DNA of 12,257 nucleotides from an uncultured Oscillospiraceae bacterium. GTDB lineage: Bacteria; Bacillota; Clostridia; Oscillospirales; Oscillospiraceae. Made by a program: the position numbers and the translations under genes. Positions 6,410-12,257 of this stretch are shown one piece after another; the stretch's first letter is position 1, and the number at the start of each line of letters is the position of its first letter. Location of the stretch: contig CAKUEI010000051.1 in NCBI GenBank assembly GCA_934646175.1, positions 1 to 12,257 of the forward strand. The letters run 5' to 3'. The notes below the pieces were generated by a model. It made no database searches. It had not been told where the DNA came from and worked only from the letters and a program-made list of their open reading frames with translations.

Positions 6410-7273
6410 TTATTTGCCCAGGACGGTGAAGCCCACGCCCTCCAGCACGGCGACCGCGTCGGCGTTGGTGGCCAGGTAGTCCAGGAAGGCAACGGCGGCG
6501 TCATGGGCCTCAGCGGTGCCGGACTTCATGACAGCGGCGGGATAGATGACCTGGCCGCACATGTCACTGGTGGCCTGATCCACCACGGTCAGCTCGTAAG
6601 TATGCGCGTCGGTGGCGTAGATGATGCCGCAGTCAACAGCGCCTTCCTTCACCTGATTGGCGACCTCGGACACATTGGAAGCATAGGTGACCTTGCCGTC
6701 GGCTTCCAACTGCTTGATGTCGATGTTCAGGGAGTTCAGGATGTCCAGAGAGTAGGAACCCACAGGCACATCGTCGTTGCCCAGGCAGATGAGGTTGGCT
6801 TTGGTGGCCAGATCCTGGAAGGACTCGATGCCGGCGGGGTTATCGTCGGGTACAGCCAGGACGACCTTGTTTTCCACCAGGTTGAAGCGGGTGGAGGACT
6901 CGACATAGTCGTTGCCGTCCTTGTTGACATCCTTGGTGTCCTCGATGTCCAGCTGGTTCATCTGCTTCTGGCCGGCGGAAATGAACACGTCGCAGACGGC
7001 ACCTTCCAGAATGTGGTCGCGCAGGGTGCCGGAGGAGTCGAAGTTAAAGACCAGCTTCACGTTGGGAGCCACGGCCTTGTACTGTTCGGCGATCTCGGTG
7101 AGGCTTGCTTCCATGGAAGCGGCGGCGAAGACAACGACTTCGACCTCTGCATCCGTAGAAGCGGTATCAGTGGGTGCGGGGGAGTCGGTGGTGCCGCCGT
7201 TATGGTTGGAGCAGGCAGCCAGGCCGATGGCCATGGCAAGGGCCAGGCCAAGAGCGAGGATTTTCTTTTTCAT
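6410..7273 (-). CDS. modA: Molybdate-binding lipoprotein (ABC transporter)
   Basis: This 287-residue extracytoplasmic protein captures molybdate or tungstate for ModBC. The N-terminus has a lysine-rich start, a hydrophobic core and the lipobox GLAAC with lipidated C21, followed by a T/S/P-rich tether (about 23-42). The binding-protein core begins at VEVVVFAAASMEASLTEIAE (44-63). Family oxyanion-site segments are visible: AAS with S53, FDSSGTL (78-84), VPVGSYSLD (169-177) and DCGIIYATDA (214-223). I chose the ATG at 7273 because GGAGGG lies seven bases upstream and the signal peptide starts there. The reading frame stays open to 7432, but that region holds the promoter and is not protein-like. 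It is the first gene of modABC. Confidence 0.94.
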   Translation of the reverse strand: MKKKILALGLALAMAIGLAACSNHNGGTTDSPAPTDTASTDAEVEVVVFAAASMEASLTEIAEQYKAVAPNVKLVFNFDSSGTLRDHILEGAVCDVFISAGQKQMNQLDIEDTKDVNKDGNDYVESSTRFNLVENKVVLAVPDDNPAGIESFQDLATKANLICLGNDDVPVGSYSLDILNSLNIDIKQLEADGKVTYASNVSEVANQVKEGAVDCGIIYATDAHTYELTVVDQATSDMCGQVIYPAAVMKSGTAEAHDAAVAFLDYLATNADAVAVLEGVGFTVLGK

Positions 7274-7307
7274 GGATGATCCCTCCAAATGAATTCGAGT
7301 ACGCATC

Positions 7308-7333
7308 GCGTTATTCTCTAAAAAATATAACGC
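7308..7333. promoter_or_regulatory. ModE-like operator overlapping the modA -10 box
   Basis: GCGTTAT (7308-7314) and ATAACGC (7327-7333) form a perfect 7-base inverted repeat. The span from CGTTAT to ATAACG is 24 bases, the same arms and length I recall for the ModE site at E. coli modA. It covers the predicted modA -10 box, as expected for repression by a molybdate-bound regulator. No modE gene is in the window, so the regulator would be encoded elsewhere. Confidence 0.6.
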
Positions 7334-7352
7334 AAAAAAAGAAAAAAAGCAA
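7324..7352 (-). promoter_or_regulatory. Sigma-A-type promoter of modABC
   Basis: On the minus strand TTGCTT (7352-7347), a 17-base spacer and TATATT (7329-7324) form the likely promoter, with a start near 7317 and a leader of about 44 bases. The spacer is almost all T. The inverted repeat at 7308-7333 covers the -10 box and the start site. Confidence 0.6.
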
Positions 7353-7368
7353 GCCCAATTTTCGGTTT

Positions 7369-7397
7369 CACCCATTCTCCGCAGGCGGCATAGAGTG
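7369..7397 (+). promoter_or_regulatory. Sigma-K-type promoter of dpaAB
   Basis: CACC (7369-7372), 16 bases and CATAGAGTG (7389-7397) match the mother-cell sigma-K pattern mACm-N16-CATAnnnTA except for the last base. The position, 30 bases before the dpaA ATG, and the known sigma-K control of dipicolinate synthase genes in Bacillus support it. Confidence 0.6.
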
Positions 7398-7426
7398 GTG
7401 CAGGCGAAAAAGGGAGGGGTTTTTGT

Positions 7427-8305
7427 ATGCATCGCGCATGGAACATCTGGCTTGCGGGGGGAGACCTCAGGCAGCGGAAGCTGGCCGGTCTGTTAGCCCG
7501 GGACGGGCACGCCGTCCATACCTGGGCCATGGAGCAGGGGGAGAGGAGCGGCGAGGAGAAAAAGCGGGAGGAAGAGGACCTTTCCGGCCTGGGGGAAGCG
7601 GATCTTCTGATCCTGCCCCTGCCGGTGCTGAACGGAGAGGGGGAATTGAACGCGCCCCTTTCTGCAAAGCGTCACCGTGCGGAGGAGCTTTTCCCCTATC
7701 TGGAGACGGGGACGGTGCTGTGCGGCGGGCTGATGTCGGAAAAGCTGCGGGAGCAGGCGGAGGAGAAGGGACTTTTTGTCATGGACTATTACGAGCGGCC
7801 GGAGCTTGCCATGCTGAACGCCCTGCCCACGGCGGAGGGGGCCATTCAGATCGCCATGGAGGAGCTGCCGATCACCCTGTGCGGTGCGCGGGTGCTGGTG
7901 GTGGGGTGCGGCCGGATCGGAAAGCTGCTGGCCCAGCAGCTCAGGGGTCTAGGGGCCAAGGTGACGGTGGCGGCCCGGAAGTATGAACAGCTGGCGTGGG
8001 CTGAGGTACATGGCATGGAGAGCGAACACATCTACCAGTGGGACGGCTACCTCTGCGGGTACGACCTGGTGGTGAACACGGCGCCGGGCATGGTGCTGGG
8101 GGTGGAAGAACTGGCGGGACTGAAGGAAGGGTGCCTGGTGATCGACCTTGCCTCCCGGCCCGGAGGCGTAGACCGGGCGGCGGCGGAGCGGCTGGGGGTA
8201 AAGGTCATCTGGGCGCTGTCACTGCCCGGGAGAATGTCCCCCACCACGGCAGCGGATGCCATCCGGACGGCCATTTATAATTTTATGAGAGAACAGGAGG
8301 CGTGA
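7427..8305 (+). CDS. dpaA: Dipicolinate synthase subunit A
   Basis: With DpaB, this protein makes dipicolinic acid from dihydroxytetrahydrodipicolinate, an offshoot of lysine and diaminopimelate synthesis. The acid is made in the mother cell and packed into the spore core with calcium, giving heat resistance. The 292 residues match the Bacillus subtilis SpoVFA length (about 297). An N-terminal domain includes LILPLPVLNGEGELNAPLS (61-79) and DYYERPELAMLNALPTAEGA (120-139). It is followed by an NAD(P)-binding Rossmann motif VLVVGCGRIG (156-165, GxGxxG) and the family motif LVIDLASRPGG (near 243-253). AGGGAGGGG seven bases before the ATG supports the start. It is the first gene of a two-gene operon behind a sigma-K-like promoter and is divergent from modA. 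Confidence 0.93.
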   Translation: MHRAWNIWLAGGDLRQRKLAGLLARDGHAVHTWAMEQGERSGEEKKREEEDLSGLGEADLLILPLPVLNGEGELNAPLSAKRHRAEELFPYLETGTVLCGGLMSEKLREQAEEKGLFVMDYYERPELAMLNALPTAEGAIQIAMEELPITLCGARVLVVGCGRIGKLLAQQLRGLGAKVTVAARKYEQLAWAEVHGMESEHIYQWDGYLCGYDLVVNTAPGMVLGVEELAGLKEGCLVIDLASRPGGVDRAAAERLGVKVIWALSLPGRMSPTTAADAIRTAIYNFMREQEA

Positions 8306-8311
8306 AGCGCG

Positions 8312-8902
8312 ATGGAAGAGCAGATACTGCGGGTGGGGTTCGCGTTCACCGGCTCTTACTGCACGGCAGCCAAGGCCATGGAGGCACTGGAGCGGGTGAA
8401 GGAGCAGTTCGGGGATGTGACGCCCATCGTCAGCGAACATTTTGCGGCAACCGACACCCGGTTCGGTACGGCCCACGACTTCATGCGGGAGATGGAGCGC
8501 ATCTGCGATAAGCGGGTGATCGGCACCATCCCGGCGGCGGAGCCCATCGGGCCGAAAAAGCTGCTGGATGTGCTGGTGATCGCACCGTGTACGGGGAATA
8601 CCCTTGCCAAGCTGGCCCTGGGCATGAGCGACGGGGCGGTGACCATGGCGGCCAAGGCCATGCTGCGGAATGGGCGGCCGGTGGTAGTGGCCGTTTCCAC
8701 CAACGACGGGCTGGCGGCCTCCGCCGGGAACATAGCGCGGCTGCTGGATAAGAAAAACGTGTACTTCGTGCCCTTCGGGCAGGATGACCCGGCAGGAAAG
8801 CCCACGTCGCTGGTGGCGGACATGAAAAAGATCCCCGAGAGCATCGACATGGCCCTGCGGGGGCAGCAGCTCCAGCCGGTGCTGATTCCATATCGGAAAT
8901 AA
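8312..8902 (+). CDS. dpaB: Dipicolinate synthase subunit B (flavoprotein-like)
   Basis: The 196-residue second subunit of dipicolinate synthase has the flavoprotein (UbiX/Dfp-like) fold. Signature segments are GFAFTGSYCT (9-18, phosphate-binding loop), AEPIGPKK (76-83), VIAPCTGNTLAKLALGMSD (89-107), PVVVAVSTNDGL (123-134) and PFGQDDP (154-160). These correspond closely to what I recall of Bacillus SpoVFB (about 200 residues). AGGAGG at 8295-8300 lies within the end of dpaA, and the ATG follows the dpaA stop by six bases, so the two subunits are co-expressed and probably translationally coupled. The operon ends at a strong hairpin five bases downstream. Confidence 0.94.
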   Translation: MEEQILRVGFAFTGSYCTAAKAMEALERVKEQFGDVTPIVSEHFAATDTRFGTAHDFMREMERICDKRVIGTIPAAEPIGPKKLLDVLVIAPCTGNTLAKLALGMSDGAVTMAAKAMLRNGRPVVVAVSTNDGLAASAGNIARLLDKKNVYFVPFGQDDPAGKPTSLVADMKKIPESIDMALRGQQLQPVLIPYRK

Positions 8903-8906
8903 AAGG

Positions 8907-8945
8907 AACGCGCCGCCCCGAATTTCTTTGGGGCGGCGCGTTTTT
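8907..8945. terminator. Bidirectional terminator between dpaB and the oxidoreductase gene
   Basis: A perfect 13-base stem, AACGCGCCGCCCC (8907-8919) with 8930-8942, has a 10-base loop and TTTTT (8941-8945) on the plus strand. On the minus strand it is followed by CCTTTTATTT, so it can also end the converging oxidoreductase transcript. Confidence 0.9.
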
Positions 8946-8956
8946 GAAACCCTATA

Positions 8957-10852
8957 TTAGTCGATGTTCATGGCGGCGAAGAAGCCTTCGCGCACGGCGG
9001 AGGTGATGTTGCCCGCGCGGGAGTGGCAGTCACCGATGACGTAGGTGGCGTCCACGAGACCGGAAAGCTCGTCCACAATGGCCTGACGGGGCCGGACACC
9101 CATGGAAAGAACCACCGTGTCACAGGGGAGCGTCTGAAGGGAGCCGTCCGGATGCTCCACCGTGAGGCCCTCGTCGGTGACTGCGTGAGCCTTGACTCCG
9201 GTGACGGTCTGGATCCCAGCAGCCATCTGCATCCCGCGGAGAGTGCCGGTGATGAGGGCGGACGCCTGCCCCTTGCTGTCGATCTGCTCCAGCGAGAGCA
9301 TATCCACCAGAGTGACATCATGCCCATCCTGAGCCAGCGCGACCGCAGTTTCAGTGCCGGTGAGTCCGGCGCCGACAAGCACCACCCGCTGCCCCACAGA
9401 GGCCTTGCCCTGATCCACATCGGTGGCAAGGACCACATTTTCCCGGTCAAAGCCGGGGACGGGGGGAACGAAGGGGTCACTGCCCACAGCAAGAATGACG
9501 GCATCGGGATGTTCCGCCTCCACCACAGCACGGGTGGCAGTGGTATTCAGTCGGATGTCAATGCCGGGCGTTTTTTCGGTCATACGTACTGACCAGTCCA
9601 GATAGCGCCGCACGTCGGTTTTCAGAGAGCAGGCAGCTGCGGCCACCAGCGTGCCGCCCAAATGATCTTCCCGTTCCAACAGAACAGGGTGGTGCCCCCG
9701 TTGAGCCAGCCAACGGGCGGCCTCCATGCCGCCTGCTCCGCCGCCCACGATGACGACCTTTTTGGGCGTTTCAGCCTTGGGAATGGACTGGAACTCCAGA
9801 TTGCGGCCTGCGATGGGGTTAACGGAGCAGCGCAAAGGCTTGGGGCAGCCGTGAGGGTCGTCCCCGGTGCAGATGCAGCAGCGGATGCAGGGGCGGATCT
9901 CGTCCGCCTTGCCAAGACGTGCCTTGTTCACCTGTTCCGGGTCGGCCACAAAGGCGCGGATCATGGCCACCATGTCAGCCTTGCCTGCGGCAAGTGCTTC
10001 TTCTGCCAGATCCATACGGAACGAGCCCACCGTGGTCACCGGAATAGACAGGGCTTTTTTAAAGGCCTCGGCAAAACGCACGTTGGTGGCTGTTGGGATG
10101 TAGGCCGGCTGAATCTGATAGGCTATGGTGCTTACGTCGTACAGATTGCCGGCAGACACATGGATCATGTCGATTTTGTCTTCGATATACTGGGCGAAGC
10201 GGACCGCCTCTTCCAAATGGACTCCCTCCGGGTTCAGCTCGTCGCCGGAAATGCGGTATTCGATGGCCATATCCGGGCCAATGGCATCTCGCACTGCATC
10301 CAACAGGGTGCAGGCAAACCGGCAGCGATTCTCAAAGGTCTGACACCCGAATTCATCGTTGCGGTGGTTGAACTGTGGAGAGAAGAACTGGGCCACTGTG
10401 TGGCCGTGACCGCCGTGCACCAGTACCATGTCGAACCCGCCCTTTTTGCACTGGCGAGCCGAGTTGGCAAAGTCGTCGATGATTTGATACAGCTCGGCCT
10501 TGCTGTATTCATGGGGCAGACGGTGATCCCGCAGGTTCAGCTCGATGGAGGCAATGGCGCCGTAGCAGTGAATGGCTTCGGTGACCTGAACGAGGCCGTG
10601 GACCACATAGGGGTCGGCCAGGTTGACCACATAGTGATTTTCGTCCGCGTAGGCCTGGTTGACCGGACTGTCTCCGATGGTGACAATGCCTGCGCCGCCC
10701 TTTGCCATAGCGGCGGTGAAGGAAATAAATTCCGGTGTGATCAGTCCGTCGCGGGTGCATAGGAACGGCTCGGCAGGAGAGACCTCAATGCGGTTGCGCA
10801 CCGTGAGGCCGCGCAGCTTCATGGGCTGAAAGACATGCGGAAATGCGTTCAT
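8957..10852 (-). CDS. NADH:flavin oxidoreductase of the 2-enoate reductase/BaiCD class (FMN, 4Fe-4S, FAD)
   Basis: A 631-residue cytoplasmic redox enzyme, predicted to pass electrons from NAD(P)H through FAD and a 4Fe-4S cluster to FMN, usually to reduce an activated C=C bond. Residues about 5-315 form the old-yellow-enzyme FMN barrel (NRIEVSP 20-26; HGGHGHTVAQFFSPQFNHRN 146-165). C322, C325, C328 and C342 (x2, x2, x13) are the likely cluster ligands, with spacing close to trimethylamine dehydrogenase; C326 and C336 are extra. VVIVGGGAGG (366-375) and VVLVGAGLTG (490-499) are the two dinucleotide-binding motifs. The usual catalytic tyrosine in HGAHGY is His151 here, and the common QLxHxGR segment reads IELNLRDH (103-110), so the substrate cannot be named. 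Relatives include 2,4-dienoyl-CoA reductase, enoate reductases and bile-acid BaiCD/BaiH. A GGGGGG-type ribosome site precedes the ATG. It is a single gene with its own promoter. Confidence 0.85.
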   Translation of the reverse strand: MNAFPHVFQPMKLRGLTVRNRIEVSPAEPFLCTRDGLITPEFISFTAAMAKGGAGIVTIGDSPVNQAYADENHYVVNLADPYVVHGLVQVTEAIHCYGAIASIELNLRDHRLPHEYSKAELYQIIDDFANSARQCKKGGFDMVLVHGGHGHTVAQFFSPQFNHRNDEFGCQTFENRCRFACTLLDAVRDAIGPDMAIEYRISGDELNPEGVHLEEAVRFAQYIEDKIDMIHVSAGNLYDVSTIAYQIQPAYIPTATNVRFAEAFKKALSIPVTTVGSFRMDLAEEALAAGKADMVAMIRAFVADPEQVNKARLGKADEIRPCIRCCICTGDDPHGCPKPLRCSVNPIAGRNLEFQSIPKAETPKKVVIVGGGAGGMEAARWLAQRGHHPVLLEREDHLGGTLVAAAACSLKTDVRRYLDWSVRMTEKTPGIDIRLNTTATRAVVEAEHPDAVILAVGSDPFVPPVPGFDRENVVLATDVDQGKASVGQRVVLVGAGLTGTETAVALAQDGHDVTLVDMLSLEQIDSKGQASALITGTLRGMQMAAGIQTVTGVKAHAVTDEGLTVEHPDGSLQTLPCDTVVLSMGVRPRQAIVDELSGLVDATYVIGDCHSRAGNITSAVREGFFAAMNID

Positions 10853-10889
10853 ACAAAGACCCCCCTATTCTGTTTCCCTTATGGCTTTC

Positions 10890-10919
10890 ATAGTAACACC
10901 GAAGGGTGCAGAAAGTCAA
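10890..10919 (-). promoter_or_regulatory. Sigma-A-type promoter of the flavin oxidoreductase
   Basis: On the minus strand TTGACT (10919-10914), an 18-base spacer and TACTAT (10895-10890) form a good vegetative promoter about 38 bases before the start codon. The spacer holds a small palindrome, CACC-N4-GGTG (10897-10908), which could be a regulator site but is short. Confidence 0.65.
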
Positions 10920-10974
10920 GAAAGCATGGGAAGGGAAAACGACGAATAGAATGGCCTGAAAGGGGGGCACGGGC

Positions 10975-12257
10975 ATGAAAAAGCGGGGCGGAGTACTGTA
11001 CGGCACGGCGTTGTTGACGGGGGTGGGCCTTGTTTCCCAGGGGGTGGGATTTTTCTACCGCATTGCCCTTTCGCGGATGATCGGCGCGGAGGTGATGGGG
11101 CTATACCAGTTGATCATGCCGGTGTATTCTGTGCTGCTGTCCCTGACGGCCATCGGATTGACGGCGGCGGCCTCCACCCTGAGCAGTACCTATCACGCCC
11201 TGGGGAACCAAAAGGCAGCGGGCATGGCATTGCGGGAGTGCGTCCGGGCATTTCTCCTGCTGATGGCGGTGCTGGCGGGGGCGGTGTGCCTTTTGTCCGA
11301 CCCCATTTCCGTCTACTTTTTAGGAGATGCGCGGACGAGGAGGGGACTGCTGCTCCTGCTTCCATGCGTGGGGCTGACGGGCATTGAAAATCTGCATAAG
11401 CACTATTTTTACGGCAGCGGCGCGGTGGAGAAGCCGGCGTTTTCGGAGCTGTTGGAGCAGTTCATCCGGACAGGGGCGGTGCTGGGGCTGTTGGCGGCGT
11501 TCCTGCCCCAGAACGGGGAGAGGACTGTGGGGCTGATCGTGCTGGGCATGGTGATCTGCGAGGTGTTCTCCGCCGGACTGCTGATCCTGTTTTATCAGCG
11601 GGAGAAGCGAAGGGGACAGCCGGGGCCTGGGGAGGAAAAGCGGCGGCTGCGGGGGAAAATATGGGCCATTGCGGCCCCCATCAGCCTGACGGCGGTGGCG
11701 GGGAACCTGATGGGCGCGGTGAATTCCGTACTCATCCCCCAGAGATTGGTGGCCGGAGGCATGACTGCGGAGGAGGCCATGGCGCAGTTCGGGGTTTTAT
11801 GCGGTATGACGCTGCCCATGCTCATGCTGCCCACGGCCTTTCTGGGGGCGCTGGGGCTGGTGCTGGTGCCCAACATGGCCGAGCGGGCGGCCTTGGGGGA
11901 CCGGAAGGGCATCCGGGCGGGGATCGGCCGGGCTGCTGCGGCAGCGGGGGCGGTGAGCCTGCCTGCCATGGCGATGATGGCGGCCATGGGGCCAGAGCTG
12001 GGGCAGCTTCTGTTCCGGGAGGAGCGGGTGGGGGAATTCATCCTGCCGCTGGCGGCGGCGGTGGTTCTGGACTGCTACCGCACGGTGTTCGCCTGCGCTC
12101 TGAACGGCATCGGTGAGCAGCAGACCACGGCGAAGATCAGCATATTCTGCGGTGGCGTGCAGCTCATGTTCACGGCGCTGACGGTGAAGATATGGGGACT
12201 GAGCGGCTACGTGGCCGGGTTCGTGCTGAGCGATTTTTTAGGACTGATGCTGACGGT
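10975..12257 (+). CDS. spoVB: SpoVB/MurJ-type lipid flippase (MOP superfamily), C-terminal end cut by the window
   Basis: The first 427 codons of a multi-pass membrane protein; SpoVB relatives are usually about 500-530 residues, so roughly the last fifth is missing. It begins with a short basic end and GTALLTGVGLVSQGVGFFYR, then IALSRMIGAEVMGLYQLIMP, the hallmark opening of the SpoVB/polysaccharide exporter family (a first helix, then an arginine- and glycine-containing loop). Further hydrophobic helices follow, with a basic cytoplasmic loop near residues 203-222 (YQREKRRGQPG and onward). Such proteins flip undecaprenyl-linked sugar precursors across membranes; SpoVB is needed for spore cortex synthesis in Bacillus. 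AGGGGGG just upstream supports the ATG at 10975. It is divergent from the oxidoreductase with 122 bases between. Clostridia carry several paralogues, so the sporulation role is inferred from the family and nearby dpaAB. Confidence 0.8.
   Translation, partial: MKKRGGVLYGTALLTGVGLVSQGVGFFYRIALSRMIGAEVMGLYQLIMPVYSVLLSLTAIGLTAAASTLSSTYHALGNQKAAGMALRECVRAFLLLMAVLAGAVCLLSDPISVYFLGDARTRRGLLLLLPCVGLTGIENLHKHYFYGSGAVEKPAFSELLEQFIRTGAVLGLLAAFLPQNGERTVGLIVLGMVICEVFSAGLLILFYQREKRRGQPGPGEEKRRLRGKIWAIAAPISLTAVAGNLMGAVNSVLIPQRLVAGGMTAEEAMAQFGVLCGMTLPMLMLPTAFLGALGLVLVPNMAERAALGDRKGIRAGIGRAAAAAGAVSLPAMAMMAAMGPELGQLLFREERVGEFILPLAAAVVLDCYRTVFACALNGIGEQQTTAKISIFCGGVQLMFTALTVKIWGLSGYVAGFVLSDFLGLMLT

Noticed and set aside
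7274..7432. N-terminal extension of modA to 7432
   Set aside because: It would place 53 residues before a proper lipoprotein signal peptide and would contain the modA promoter and operator.
9662..10762. Plus-strand 366-codon frame opposite the flavin oxidoreductase
   Set aside because: A long antisense frame is expected opposite a GC-rich gene; the minus-strand protein has full domain structure and this one has none.
10924..10953. Possible sigma-G/F-like promoter before spoVB (GCATG, 15 bases, GAATAGAATG)
   Set aside because: Both boxes match only partly and the region also reads as nothing special; spoVB is a sigma-E gene in Bacillus and no good sigma-E match is present.
1..12257. Mobile element, phage, CRISPR, tRNA or rRNA content
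   Set aside because: I looked for transposase or integrase motifs, regularly spaced repeats and long terminal repeats and saw none; the repeats present are terminators and operator-like sites.

Overview
The window looks like chromosomal DNA of a GC-rich, spore-forming anaerobic Firmicute, most likely a gut clostridium of the Oscillospiraceae type. This is inferred, not proven. The grounds are a complete dipicolinate synthase operon (dpaA-dpaB), a SpoVB-type flippase, strong AGGAGG-like ribosome binding sites, many Rho-independent terminators, a GC-rich coding style, and a flavoprotein of the enoate reductase/BaiCD class common in gut clostridia. I see no transposon, phage gene, CRISPR array, rRNA or tRNA. 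Every coding sequence reads as an intact member of a known family. Two are cut by the window edges.

Layout from left to right. The start of a UDP-galactopyranose mutase gene (glf, minus strand) runs off the left edge. Next is a vitamin module: an ECF transporter substrate-binding S component (minus) diverges from a MocR/PdxR-type regulator (plus) across an 87-base gap holding a perfect 12-base inverted repeat. The regulator converges on nicotinate phosphoribosyltransferase (pncB, minus), with a shared bidirectional terminator between them. pncB has a predicted promoter about 190 bases upstream, so its leader is long and structured. Then comes a molybdate ABC transporter operon, modA-modB-modC (minus). 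Its promoter is overlapped by an inverted repeat resembling the ModE operator.

Divergent from modA is dpaA-dpaB (plus), which makes the spore-core chelator dipicolinic acid and is preceded by a good match to the mother-cell sigma-K promoter. dpaB converges on a 631-residue FMN/4Fe-4S/FAD oxidoreductase (minus) across a second bidirectional terminator. That gene has its own sigma-A-type promoter. Finally a SpoVB/MurJ-type flippase (plus) runs off the right edge.

Functionally the window combines cofactor supply (predicted vitamin B6 uptake, niacin salvage, molybdate uptake) with sporulation (dipicolinate synthesis, SpoVB). The oxidoreductase between the two sporulation loci appears from its promoter to be a separate vegetative gene. 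I do not see an undescribed multi-gene system. The points most worth testing are the PdxR-type operator and its orphan S component, the ModE-like operator, the pncB leader with a possible small ORF, and the altered active-site motif of the oxidoreductase.
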